Below are positions 47,810 through 60,417 of a stretch of DNA of 64,000 nt, piece by piece. Position 1 is the first letter of the stretch. Each line of letters starts with the position of its first letter. This DNA comes from Phocoena phocoena (taxonomy: Eukaryota > Chordata > Mammalia > Artiodactyla > Phocoenidae): NCBI RefSeq assembly GCF_963924675.1, contig NC_089224.1, positions 69,487,464 to 69,551,463 on the forward strand, given 5' to 3'. A program made the translations under genes and the position numbers. Below the pieces are notes generated by a model. The model did not search any database. It saw only the letters and a list, made by a program, of their open reading frames with translations, and had not been told where the DNA came from.

Positions 47810-48132
47810 GGGCTTCCCTCCTGGCACAGTGGTTGAGAATCTGCCTGTTAATGCAGGGGACACGGGTTTGAGCCCTGGTCTGGGAGGATCCCACATGCCG
47901 TGGAGCAACTAGGCCCGTGAGCCACAACTACTGAGCCTGCGCGTCTGGAGCCTGTGCTCCGCAACAGGAGAGGCCACGATAGTGAGAGGCCCATGCACCG
48001 CGATGAAGACTGGCCCCTGCTTGCCACAACTAGAGAAAGCCCTCGCACAGAAACGAAGACCCAACACAGCAAAAATAAATAAATTAATTAATAAACTCCT
48101 ACCCCCAACATCTTTCAAAAAAAAAAAAAAAA
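47810..48132 (+). mobile_element. CHR-type SINE, mosaic of long and short forms
   Basis: Flanked by GAACTATG at 47802-47809 and 48133-48140. The front part has the long-form GAGCAACTAGGCCCGTGAGCCACAA (positions about 47903-47927). The middle has the short-form CGCAACAGGAGAGGCCACGA and GTGAGAGGCCC. It then resumes the long-form 3' part with CTTGCCACAACTAGAGAAAG and the GAAGACCCAACACAGC module. This is an intermediate between the two subfamilies or a recombinant of them. See findings. Confidence 0.88.
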
Positions 48133-50282
48133 GAACTATGTTAAGAGACTGCAATATAGGATATGGAGACCCAGAAGTTAAAAGAACCAGGAGGTTCAAA
48201 AGACTTCAGCTATATCTGTAATGTTTTATTAAAAAAAATAATACTTGAAGCAAATATAACCATTTGTTAATTCTTGGTGGTGGATATATGGGAGATTTTA
48301 TATATTTTCTGTGTGTTTCTATATGTTTGATGTCAAGCTTCTTGTCACTGAACCACACGCTGAGTAGCAAGGACCTTGATGATTTTCTGTTTTAAGGAAA
48401 TGATAACTCTGTATTTATTTGCAACAAATCCTGCTAATCTCTTTACTGGGAAAATGAACAGAGTAAAAGTCTAGTAATTTATCCTGGCTGCCTATTATAT
48501 GGTATTTGGTAATTTAATATAACCTTTAATGAAAACTAAAATAAGTTACTTGGCTTTGCTAAATGCGTGGGTGAAGGTGGTTGAAAAAAAAAAAGCACAT
48601 TAATGAGGAAGCAAGCAATCCCACTTTTGAAATACAAATTATATCAGTCGATAAATTAATATCTATATCAATTTACTATCTATCTATCTATCTGTCATCA
48701 CTTGAATCACTTACTTCCATTTTACTCTAAATTTTATAGTATCATTTGCCAAGAATTCATTGTGATCTAGATGTATTGATACAAGGCACAAAAGTTTATA
48801 AAACAGGATTTATTTTTTAAAAAGCTACTGAATTTAACTAAAGTGAGATTTATTTTTATTTGTTTTTCATCAACATGATTTCCCATTTTTATAAAAAAAG
48901 TTTAAAATTATTTTAAGTGGATTAAAAGAATGATTAGACATCAAATTACTCTTACAAAATAGTAGTTAATGATTTAAGTCTCAATGATTACAAACATGTG
49001 GAATAAATAACAAAAAATAAAACGTAATCCACCAAATTGAAACCCAGAATAAAACATGTTTTAAATTGTACTGTACTTTAAAAAATAAAATAGATCTTAC
49101 ACCAAGCTATAGAATAAATGAACAGAGTAAAGTATAATAATGAAAAACAAGTACCAATTTTTCTCATAGGCAAAACTAATTCCACTGGCCACACAGAATT
49201 TTGAAAACATAGAACAACAAAAACAAAACAAAATGGTCTTTTTGAATAGAGAAGTAAATCTTGTGCATAAATCAGATGGGGGTATTTATACCTCATACTA
49301 AAAAGAAAAGGTCCTTTTGGACAGTGATGTCTGACAGTTCCTCAAGCAGGGTGATTAGAGGCCAGGCTCACTACTGAATTTCAAAGTCCTAGAAATGTGC
49401 CATGAGAAAAGCAGAGAGATTCAGACAGAAATGAATAAGTAGGAAGCTATAAATGGTATAGTCAGGTAAGTGTTTTCTTGTTCATGCTAAAATACTAGAA
49501 GAAAAAAGGATATAAATTTTACTCTTGATATTACTGACAAACAGCTCTATGAACTTCTTTGTGACACCTTTCTGGGCTTCAGTTTACTCATGTCTAAGAA
49601 AGGAGTGGTAAACTAGTAATTTCTAAAGCGTCATCTAGTTCTAAATTTTATTATTCATTGACTGTAAGATTATGGAATTCATTGCTACTACCTGATAATA
49701 GCATAAGTAAAATAAACTTGCATAGGTCTAAGCTTACTATTAGTCCTGCTTAATAATTTCTGACAGAAACTCTTTCAATTTTATACTAAGGAAAAATAAA
49801 TAAACATGAAACATATCAAAACAAGGACAAAGGAAATAACTTATTTTACTGTTGGACATTTTGACCACAAGACAATCAACTTATTGCAAAAACCTGGAGG
49901 CATTGCCACTCTGGCTTATGTATGCCTAAGACATAATCCAGCACAAAGAATAAACATTAAGGAAGAAAAATATCTAAACGACAATAGAACAGAAATTATG
50001 AAGTTTTGAAGGATAAATTTTATATAGCCAAGGATTTTAAAATTAAAATATTGTAATTCATGTGGAAAAGGAATTTATGGGCGTTCTGAAGTTTAAAAAA
50101 GAAATCAGAAAACCTATCATCTATGTATTTTCTTAGAAAATACAAAAAAAAGTTATTTAAAAACAAACATTTTCTGGCAAACTAAAACATAGGCTGAAAT
50201 TAATAATTTTGTGGAGAAGACATTTAACAATGATTGATAGGAAGGACAAAAACTTCTTAAATAGAGAGTTAAGCTCAAGTAA
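48133..50282. other. Mostly single-copy noncoding stretch
   Basis: No gene is visible. A possible MIR trace lies at 49540-49650 (CTTCAGTTTACTCATGTCTAAGAAAGG). A short CTAT run is at 48677-48692. The remainder is AT-rich. Confidence 0.5.
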
Positions 50283-53200
50283 GAAAGTTAAGTTCGTGTA
50301 GGGGCTGACTGTAATCCTCCCCGTACACCAGAGTAGCCAGCAGACACCACCTTTGCCTTCTCACTCCCCCGCTCCAAATCACCAATGTCTCCCTGGAAGG
50401 GGCTTGTATATATGTGTGGTGCCCCAGCTTTTGTGACTGCTACCCAAAGGATGGGTTCCTGGATCTCCTGGCTTGATAGCCAATGGGTCTTGCATTTATG
50501 AGTCCCACAGGGCTGTAGCAAACACAGAAGCAGTTATTAATGGGACCAAAATCACACCTCCCCTCCAACCCCCAGCTATATACTTGGGCTCAGCACAGAC
50601 GGAGCAGGCAAAAAAGCTTATTTCCCAGTTTATCCCTGGAAAGGGAGACTACATACATTTCCAGCTGCTGCCTGATGACCTGGCTTCCAATCAGCCTGCA
50701 TCTAGGTGCTCACTGTGATTTCTCCCCCTTGGGACCCTGGCAAATCTTGGCAAAACCTCAACTACTGCGAGCTACTAAGAACAATGAAGGCAGCTTGGAC
50801 AAACACAAAGATTTGAGAGGCAACCAAAAGCTCAGGCTAAGCTTATTGATAAGTTTTATATCCTACAGAAGACCACTCCACTCAAGATTGGGAGAGATGG
50901 TTGTTTTATCTGATGTGCAGAAATCAACACAGAAAGTAAAGAAAAATGAAGAAACAGGAATATGTTCCAAATGAAAGAACAAGATAAAACCCCAGAAACA
51001 GAGCTTAATGAAATGGAGGTAAGTAATTTACATGATAAAAAGTTCAAAATAATGATCATAAAGTTGCTCATGGAGGTCAGAAGAAAAAATGCAGGAAGAG
51101 AGTGAGAAATTCAACAGAGAATACATAAGAAAGTACCAAAGAGAAATCACAGAGCTGACAAATACAATAAATGAACTGAAAAATTCAATAGAGGGGTTCA
51201 AGAGCTGACTGGATGAAGTAGAATAAAGCATCTGTGAACTGCAAGACAGGACAGTGGAATTTATCCAATCAGAGGGGCAAAAAGAAACGAGAATCAATAT
51301 AGCATAAGGAATTTACGGGACACCACCAAGTGGACCAATATACAGTTTCTAGAGGAACCTGGAAGGAGAGGAGAGAGAGAAAAGGGTATAAAACTTATTC
51401 ATAGAAATAATGGCTGAATATGTCTGTAACATGGGGAAAGAAACAGACACCCAGATCCAGGAAGCCCAGAGAATTCAAAATAAGATCAACCCAAAGTATC
51501 CACACCAAATCATGTTATAATTAAAATGTCAAAAGTTAAAGACAAGGGGAGAAGTTTAAAGCAAAAGAAAGGCAACCTGTTACAAGCAAAGGAACCTCTC
51601 ATAAAACTATCATCATATTTTTCTGCAGAAATTTTCCAGGCCAGAAGGGAGTTGCATGAAATATTCAGTGCTAAAAGAAGAAACTGCCAACCAAGAGCAC
51701 TATATCTGGCAAAGCTGTCCTTTACAACTGAAGGAGAGAAAGGATCTTCCAGGGAAGTAGAGGTGAAGGAATTCATCACCACTAAACAGGTCTTAAAGAA
51801 ATGTTAATGGGACATTATTCAAGCCAAAACAAGAGGACACTAATTCATTACAGGTAAACGTATGAAAATATAAATCTCACTGGTAAAGGTAAATATATAG
51901 TTAAATTCAGAATACTCTAATATTGCAATGGTGGTGGGTAAATCACTTACAACTCTGGTATAAAGATTAAAAGACAAAAGTACTAAAAATAGCTATGACT
52001 ACAATAATTTGTTAATGGATAAACAAGGTAAAAAGATATAAACTGTGACATCAAAAACATAAAATGTTGGGAGGAGAGAAGAATGGAGACCTTTATTACG
52101 TGTTCAAAATTAAGTTGTTGTCAGCTTAACAAAGACTGTTATAATGAAGTTTTATGTATGCCTCACAGTAACCACAAAGCAAAAACATAATAGATACACA
52201 GAAGATAAAGAGAAAGGAATCTAAGCAAATCACTACAGAAAATCATCAATTCACAAATAAATAAATAAATAAATAAAGGAATTACAAAAAAGCCATAAAA
52301 CAATTAACAAAATGGCAATAAGTACATAACTATCAATAATTAATTTAAATGAAAATGGGCTAAATTCTCCAATCAAAAGACATAGAGTGACTGAAGGGAT
52401 ACAAAAACAAAACCCAACTATATGCTGCCCACAAGAGACTCACTTCAACTATAAGGACACACACACTGTTAAGACACTGATGAAAGAAACTGAAGAAGAC
52501 ACAAGTAAATAGAAAGAAATTTCATGCTCACGGATTAGAATTGATATTGTTAAAATGTCCATACTACACAAAACGATCTACAGATTCAATGCAATCCCTG
52601 TCAAGATATCAATGGCTTTTTTCAGAGAGATAGAAAAAAGAAGCCTAAAGTTTATACAGAACTAAAAAAAGATTCTTAACAGCCAAAGCAATCTTTACAA
52701 AGAACATATCTGGAGGCATCACTTTTCCTGATTTCAAACTCTACTACAAACTATAGTAATCAAAAGAAGTGTGGTATCAGCATAAAAACAGACACACAGA
52801 TTAATGGAACAAAATAGAGAACCCAGAAATGAATCTATGCATATTTTGTCAATTCATTTATGACAAATGAGTCAATAATATACATTGGGGAAAGACAGTC
52901 TCTTTGATAAATGGTTCTAAGAAAACTGGGTAACCACATGTAAAAGAATAAAACTGGAGTTTCCTGGTGGCCTAGTGGTTAGGATTTCAAACTTTCACTG
53001 CTGTGGCCCGGGTTTGATCCCTGGTAGGGGGAAATGAGATTCTGCAAGCTGCACAGTGCTGCCAAGAGTAAATAAATAAATAGTAAAAAATAAAACTGGA
53101 CATCTACCTTACACCACTCACAAAAATCAATTAAAGACATAAATGTAACATCTGAAGTCATAAAACTTTTGTAAGAAAACACAGTGAAAAACCTCCCTGA

Positions 53201-54385
53201 CATTGGCTTTAGCAATGATTTTTTGGATATGACACCAAAAGCACAAGCAACAAAAAAGCAAAATAGGTAAGGAGGATTATATCAAACTAAAAAGCTCCTG
53301 CATAACAAAATAAATCATCAACAAAATGAAAAGGCAACCTAGAGAATGGGAGAAAGTATTTGCAAACCACACATCTGATTAGGGGTTAATATCCAAAATA
53401 TATAAGGAACTCATACAGCTCAATAGCAATAGTCATCATTATCATCATCCAATTAAAAATGGGCAGAGAACCTGAATAGACATTTTCATAGAAGAATACA
53501 TAGCCCATATGTATATGAGAAAGTGCTCACCATCACTAATCATCAGGGAATTGCAAATCAAAACTACAGTGAGATATATCACCTCATATCTGTTAGAAGG
53601 ACTGTGATCAAAAAGAAGAGATAAGTTCTGACGAAAATGTGGAGAAAAGAGAATCTTCATGCACCATTGGTGAGAATGTAAATTGGTACAGCCATTAGTT
53701 CTATTCTAAAAATAGAACTACCATATGATCCAGCCATCCTAATTTTGGGTATATAGCCCCAAATCACTATATCAGGGAGATATCTGCACTCCATGTTCAT
53801 TGCAGCATTATTTACAATAGCCAAGATAAAGAATCAATCGAAATGTTCATTAACAGATGAATAAGATGTGATATGCAATGGAATATTCTACAACCATAAG
53901 AAAGAAGGAAATCCTCCTCATGCCACAATGCAGATGGATCTTGAGGGCAGTATGCTAAGAAATAAGGCAGACAGAGAAGACAAATACTGCATGGTATCAG
54001 TTCTATGTGGAATATGAAAAAAAATGTGAAACTTATAAAAACAGCAGAAAAGTGGTTGCCAGGAGCTGGGGGTGGGGGAAATAGGGAGAGGTTGGTCAAA
54101 AGGTAGAAACTTTCAGGTATAAGATGAGTAAGGTCTGAGTATTGTATTACTATGATGACTGTAGTTGATAACTCCATATAGTATAATTGAAATTTGCTAG
54201 GAGAATAGAACTTAAATGTTCTCACACACACAAAAAAGATAAACATGTGAGGTGATGGATGTTAACTAGATGGGACTAATCTTTTTACAGTGTATATGTG
54301 TATCAAATCATCATGAAGTATACTTTACATATCTTACAATTTTATTTGTCAATTATACCTCAATAAAGCTAAAAAAGAAAATAAA
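50283..54385 (+). mobile_element. L1 with both ends but internally deleted ORF2
   Basis: From 50283 to about 50900 is a GC-richer, non-L1-coding leader consistent with an old L1 5' UTR. From 50920 to 51810 is ORF1-like coding debris (including a degenerate stretch read at 51526-51807, 93 codons). From about 52290 to 52465 is the start of ORF2, with the endonuclease-domain phrase encoding a GLNAPIKRHR-like region. At about 52466-52500 the sequence jumps to ORF2 near the end of the RT region (TTAAAATGTCCATACTACAC). The remainder of ORF2 and the 3' UTR follow to CTCAATAAAGCTAAAAAAG at about 54360. Roughly the middle of ORF2, including the RT active site, is missing. A short SINE is nested at 52959-53088. 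Inactive. Confidence 0.75.
52959..53088 (+). mobile_element. Short tRNA-derived SINE (other CHR / tRNA-Glu type), about 130 bp
   Basis: The copy begins GTTTCCTGGTGGCCTAGTGG, has GGCCCGGGTTTGATCCCTGG as its tRNA-like B box, and ends in AATAAATAAATAGT. A perfect 12-bp duplication, AATAAAACTGGA, is at 52947-52958 and 53089-53100. It differs from the CHR copies elsewhere in the window and belongs to an older, shorter artiodactyl tRNA-SINE type. It is nested in the L1 at 50283-54385. Confidence 0.88.
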
Positions 54386-55877
54386 AATAATAGTGTAATT
54401 ATAATGCTTAGAGTTATACACACAGATATTAGGGAGTAAATATATGGTATGTTTGCTGACACTAGTTTGTGGCAAAAATCACCAACTGGTACTGGCATAG
54501 TTTCTCGATTACTCTGATAGGTTTCCTGTTAAAATCCTTCTTAAAAGAACACTACAGAAAGCTGCTATTATTCTATTAGATTTGTCATGTGATACATTTT
54601 TATCAAAACAATGATACATCATGGATCTAACTGTGTTTTAGGAGCACAGAATGAGATTATTTTTAGCAAAAGAAGATGGTAATCATGTGGGGAAGCCACT
54701 TGCCATTTTACAATTTCCACTATTCCAGAAGAGGCCATGGGCCAAATGGCATGAAAGACATCTGGGGAAAAGTAAAAACATTCTAAATACAAGGTGAACT
54801 CAAAAGATACTACATTACAAAACAGACTGCTCCAAATTGCTCCTGGGTATTAGGATTTCAACATGCAGTATTTTAATTCTGAATTTCAATTCAGAATTTT
54901 ACTAAAGCACTGTGTGTATTGACTCACCTAACTCTTCACCCAGGACGAGAGAACACTGTTCTAAAACTGGAGTTGAATGTAAAGTAGTGGCTCTTTTGGT
55001 GTACAGTAGCCTGCTCCAACGCTTGCCCTCCAAGTAGAAGTGCTTGCTCTGGACTTACTAAGGGATCAAGAAGGGGAAAAATCTTAAAAACCTAAAACGC
55101 ATACTCAGTAGCATTGCCATTCAATCTTTAATGCTTGGTATTTTAGATCAAAACATCTGTGAATTTATAAAAAGAAATTAAGCAAAAATAACCACTTAGT
55201 GCCTCAAAGTAGAGGGTAAAATGATAATTCATTGGCTTGTCCCATGTTTTAAAACTGACTAAACATGCTACTTAATTTCTTATTGAGAAATTAAAAAAAA
55301 TACATAGGTTAGAAAAATAAGTGGTTGTATACTTCTATGATTCTGTCTCATTAATTACCTAGGACATCATATTAAATTTCTTGTTTAAGTACTTAATACT
55401 ACCAAGGGGAAAAGATATTTTAAAATAGTTTTAAACAGACAGAAAGAAAAATCAATATTTTAAAGCTAACCCACATTTACCATATTATCATTATTCTTGA
55501 ATATGTAAGTTAAGCCAATAAAATATTATAAAAAGCATAATCAGTAATAACAATAGGCATTTGAATTTGGATGAACTATTTATGTTAAGAATTGGGTTTC
55601 TAATAAATATGGTATAAAATATGTGATTTTTCATTTACATAGAAGTTTCCTACCTTAATATTTCCCATTTAATTATATCATACTTGTAAAATACAAACTT
55701 TTTAGAGTTGAAAGAAAATAATTTTAATGCATGTATTAACTTAAAACTAGACATATTTATATATTGCATTTCAAATGACATCCTCTGAGTATAATATAAA
55801 ATTGGATAGAGATAGGTCAGTATAGATTTCTTCTTTGATAAGTCCACTTGTTCTTTCAGATGACCTATTTATTTTGA
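54386..55877. other. Single-copy noncoding stretch
   Basis: No gene and no repeat that I can name. AT-rich. Confidence 0.5.
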
Positions 55878-56222
55878 CCAAGGATCAGCAGACGGCAGTC
55901 TGCAGTCCAAATTTAGACGGCTGCCTGCTATGATTTGTTTTTTGTTTAAATTTTCTGGGCCTACTAATACTTTAACCATCTTTATCTCCTTTGTCTGCTT
56001 TTTTTTTTTTTTGCCTTTCCCCACCTGCTTTGGGGAAAGTTTCATTGATATATGACCATTGTTTATTTATGTAGACAATGTATTTTTACAGTATTTATGG
56101 CTGCATTCACACTGCAGCAGCAGAGTGAGGTAGTTGCAATAGAGACTGCATGGTCGGTGAAGCCTAAAATATTTACTATTTACTATCTGGTCCTTTGCAG
56201 GAAAAATTTTGTTGATTCCTGC
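55878..56222 (+). mobile_element. Non-autonomous DNA transposon fossil (hAT-like), family uncertain
   Basis: The segment runs from AAGGATCAGCAGACGGCAGTC, through TTTATGGCTGCATTCACACTGC and GAGGTAGTTGCAATAGAGAC, to TCCTTTGCAGGAAAAATTTTG. It follows the layout of a common mammalian DNA-transposon fossil whose ends are inverted (GCAAACT...AGTTTGC type). A T run at 56000-56014 is internal. I cannot give the family name with confidence. Confidence 0.6.
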
Positions 56223-56879
56223 TATGAACAATAAAGTTTGACATGTTGTAATAAGTTCAATATATATGAATTTTATTTTATTTTACTTTAGGTATACCCT
56301 GAAGGTTGTTTAATTGTAGAGCATTTTTAATTACCCTTTCTTCCCATTTTTTATTTTACTATGCTCTTTCACTTATATTTGCTCTCTTTTTTTACCCTCC
56401 ATTTTTCTTTGCTTCTCTCTACACTTTACTCATATATCTAACTGCATTTTATGAGTACAAGATGAAAGGAGAAGATTTTAGCAAAGGAAAATGATAATCA
56501 TTTGGCAAAGTCATACTGCAAGTATATAGTTTAACAACTCCAAAAAAGGCCATGGCCAGCACAAAAGGTTATAAGTAGGAAGGAGTCAAAAAAAGCATAG
56601 ATGCCACCAGCAATTCTACGTTGTTTCCTCAACAATCCCCTCTTTTCATGTTACATGGTACAGTATCTCTTCACTGTTGAGAAGCTAGTTAAGAATAAAG
56701 ATTACAGAAATTCAGTAGTAAGATGTTCATTCTCTGTATCTACGGGTTTTATCTCTAACTACTCTTCCACACTTGAAGAATACTGAGTTAGAAGTTACTG
56801 TTATTATCTTCATTTACCCAGGTCTTTGAACATGTACATTTTCATATTATACAAAATGACCATAGGTAGGCTCACATTT

Positions 56880-57070
56880 CCTAGGCTTGAATACCGTACT
56901 ACCACTTGTTAACTGCGTATTGAACAAATTATATAACTTCGTGGGCCTCAGTTTTCTTACACATAAAAGAGGTCTGTTGTGAGGATTAAAAGATACAACA
57001 TATAAATGAGGCATACAGCTGTATCTAAATACTTAGAACAGCGCTGGGCACATCTAAAACATTTATTACT
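56880..57070 (+). repeat. MIR SINE
   Basis: Ordered words GGCTTGAATACCGTACTACC, GGGCCTCAGTTTTCTTACAC, GTTGTGAGGATTAAAAGATAC and GCGCTGGGCACATCTAAAAC correspond to the full MIR on the plus strand. Confidence 0.85.
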
Positions 57071-57912
57071 TGTTTACTATTTTTAAATAGGCAAACAAAG
57101 CCACTGAGTTTATTGAATCTTCCTTGTCTACAATTATCTGAGGACTTACTAGGAATCTACCACAGCAATAACTGTTCCCTCCCCTTTTAGTCAATAATAA
57201 AACATTATACCCTGAATTTATAAACTTTGATGATGTAACTCAGAACCCATTTCAAGGTTTCAGATATTCTTAGTATCCTAAATGTGAGAAAGTATCTTAG
57301 ACTTGGATCCCCCATTGTTCCTGTCTCTCAGACAATAGAACCATTAGCAATGAAGACCTAACTGCTGATTGCATATCTTCTATTAGAAAAATCTTTGTAG
57401 AGACAGCATTTCATAGAGAAGCTTGACAATTGCTTGAACTGGTAGGAAATTCAGAAGAAATAAGTGATTCAAAGGAATATAATGCTGAGTGTGTCCTGTG
57501 GTCAGGCAGTAGAGATAAAAGGATCTCCTTTGACCCCATGACAATAGTTATTGATTATCTTGTGATGAAAATGAACAACTGTAATTCCTAGATGTCATCT
57601 TTGGCTTTCACAGTGTCTGTGTATGTACCTATCAATTTTAATAAGTCCAATAGAACCAGAGAAATTAATATCCTGATTTCTTCATGTTTTATTGTGAATT
57701 GATAATGAATAAGTTTATAAAACATTAGTAATCAGTGTTTTGTTTTAGCTTCCTGGAAACATCTTTATTACAATCTTGTTAAAAACTTTACTGCATGCAT
57801 TGCAGAATAGGTAGCACTCCATTCACTGAAAGAACACTGCGGAATACAGTTTGCAAAGAGTTTGTAAAGAAACAGTATTTTTATAACTGGCTGATCTTTC
57901 ATTTGGGTTATA

Positions 57913-57958
57913 TTCAATACATTCAACATATTTCAATACATTCAATATATTTCAATAT
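57913..57958. repeat. 19-bp minisatellite, about 2.4 copies
   Basis: The unit TTCAATACATTCAACATAT at 57913-57931 is followed by the same unit with one change at 57932-57950, then eight more bases. Confidence 0.85.
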
Positions 57959-58616
57959 CTAAGGATCAGCTTCCAAAATGGCTGTTCTTTGTCTGTATTC
58001 ATAGTTTTAGTCAAGTAAACCAACAGTTAGTCTCTCTATGCTCCTTCATGCCTGTAGGATTAGGTGACAATGTCTGATAGTTCTGAAAATAGATTACATA
58101 TCCTTCAGTGTGTATAAATGACCCTCAAATCTTCTAGTTCAAAGAACCCTCTACCTTGGCTTAATAGGAGAATCTTGATTCTGGAACAGAGTGAATATGC
58201 ATCTGAGGAAAGGCCCTGTTTTGATGTCATGGTTTCAAACCAGATGATAGGGCAGATGATAGATACATCAGGCATTTTGATGAAATGTTTCTGGAGATCA
58301 ATAAATCTTGAATTTGTGAACCTTAGTTTTCTAGGTACAAAATATTACCTATAATTGGCAGGATAAAAAAAGTGGTACTCTTCCTAAAACTCAAAAACAA
58401 CATACCACCAACATAACCCTGCTGCTTACAAACCATGTTCTATTTATATGGGCTGATGATGAGGCTATGTAGTTATTTGTAAGTTAGGAACTGTAGGAAT
58501 TAATTGTATATGTTACTATTGAATTAATCATTAAATGGAGTTCAACACAAATGTATTAAGAATCATATATGTATATACATGCATATGTATGAATGTAAGT
58601 ATACACATACATGGTT

Positions 58617-58630
58617 GCACACACACGCAT

Positions 58631-58661
<31 letters not shown>
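58617..58661. repeat. (CA)n microsatellite
   Basis: An interrupted left part (CACACACGCATG) followed by a pure CA run of about 15 units. It generates the CVCVCV stretch in the minus-strand frame at 58531-58842. Confidence 0.93.
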
Positions 58662-58662
<1 letters not shown>

Positions 58663-58899
58663 CCTAAGTGCTAAAGTTGTCCTACAGGAGCACCAGTTAC
58701 ATTTTATAATATAGACCTGTATAAAATGGCAGCCCTGTGCCACATGCTTTATATACATTGGTAAATCAAAATGTGTGGTGCCAATCCTCAATAATCTCTG
58801 TTTTAGAGGGATAGGAAAGTTAACAAATAAGGAAATAAACATAAAATTGCTATGTGTGATGTAACTTGAAGATGATAATATGAGAAAGCGTGGTCAAGG

Positions 58900-59400
58900 G
58901 AAAACCTTATTAAGGCAGTAAGGCCTGAAATTTGAGAAAGAACCAGTCAAACAAAGAGCCTGAGCATCATTAAAGGCAGAAGCAAATACACGTGTTCAGA
59001 GAACACTGAAGCAGGAAAGAATTTAACAATATTGAAATTATCAAAGACCAGCACAGCTGGAGAAGAGAAAGGGGAAAAAAAGACCTCAAATTGAGATTGG
59101 TGCTATGTCTAATGGCTGGATCATACAGGTCCTTGTAAGTTATATTTAATGGTTTGGATTTTATTCTTAATGTAATATGGAGCGACTGCCAGCCTTTAAG
59201 TATGAGAGTGGTAGCTTAAATAACTGACTCCCAGATATTGCGTAATGAGAGCCTGAAACAGGGTATGCAGAGAGTAAAAGTGGGAATAATAGTTAAGAAA
59301 CTAAGTAATCCATCCATGTGAGGGATGATAGTGGCTTCACTGTCAAAATGGCAATGGAAATAGAAATAGATATATTCAAATAATATTTGAGGACAAAAAA
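58900..59400 (+). repeat. Old interspersed repeat fragment (same family as 34225-35850)
   Basis: Words GTTTGGATTTTATTCTTAATG, AGCGACTGCCAGCCTTTAAG, CATGTGAGGGATGATAGTGG and ATTGAGATTGG-type purine-rich stretches follow the same order as in the 34225 copy. Confidence 0.45.
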
Positions 59401-60074
59401 ATGTCAAGATGGGTTGTGGTAAATAATTGTTTGACATAATAATAAAGAATAGCTGTGTCTTCAAAAAATATTTCATAAAAAGAAATTATGGGTCAGATTA
59501 AAAAATGAATTTGTTAAAAGCTAAAGAAACCACATTTAATTCAAGAGTCTAAAACAGAGGTGTCCAGTCTGGGATAATAATGGGGATCTGATTAGTAATT
59601 TTTATTTTTAGTATTTAAAACATATTTCAGGACTCATTTTTTTTTTATGAGGAAATTTTAAATATCTTTGTTTCTGAGTGGACTTTTAGGGCTTGGTATG
59701 TAAGGACTTGTTTGGCTTTTGATAATGGTATGTATTTATTATCTATATGTGATTAGTAATGATGAGAAAATAAACTGCATTTTAAAATAATATTTAGTGT
59801 GTGTGTACATGTGTGCATATATATGGATTAGTAAAGTAATGCACGCTTATTATTAAAATTGAAACATATAGAAAGGAAGAAGGATAAAATAAAAATATTT
59901 AAATTTCTACCATCTAGAGATATCCATTATTAATATAATGGTATGTTACTTCCAAGTGTTTTACCATGCATACAAAAACATACATTTAAAGCAGAATGGC
60001 TGTGTGAAAAATAACATGGGCTTTAGAGTCAAGAAGGGAACATGAATAAAGAATTAAGAGCAACTACAAAAAAA

Positions 60075-60417
60075 ATTACACCTTCATCATTCTCAACTGA
60101 AAAACTTAATACTTTTTAACCAAAAGATTAGGAAAAAGGTAAAGATATCTGATCTTATTACTTCTGTTTAACATTGTTCTGGAGATCCTTTAAAGTACTA
60201 TAAATCAAGAAAAAAAGTTTTACAGATTGGAATAGAAGAAGTAAAACTTCCATTATTTGCAGACAACGTGATAATGTATGTACAAAACCCTAAGGAATTT
60301 ACAAAAAATCCATTAGACTAATAATTGAATTTAGCAATGTTGCAAGATACAAAGGTGTTAAACAAAAAATCAACTGCATTTCTATATATAAGCAATGAAC
60401 ATTTCCTATATAAAAAT
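60075..60417 (+). mobile_element. L1 ORF2 fragment (RT region)
   Basis: A degraded plus-strand piece of L1 ORF2. The stretch CCATTATTTGCAGACAACGTG encodes FADN in place of the catalytic FADD. The following words ACAAAACCCTAAGGAATTTAC and CAACTGCATTTCTATATATAAG continue the L1 order. It stops abruptly at the T run of the next element. Confidence 0.8.

Larger units (their letters stand above)
56223..58899. other. Mostly single-copy noncoding stretch
   Basis: No gene is visible. It contains a MIR at 56880-57070, a 19-bp minisatellite at 57913-57958 and a CA microsatellite at 58617-58661. Confidence 0.5.

Noticed and set aside
50540..50974. 144-codon plus-strand open frame
   Set aside because: It lies in the 5' leader of the L1 at 50283-54385, with no known domain; likely chance in a GC-richer segment.
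53812..54246. 144-codon minus-strand open frame
   Set aside because: Antisense of the L1 ORF2 end and 3' UTR; hydrophobic composition follows from A-rich sense DNA.
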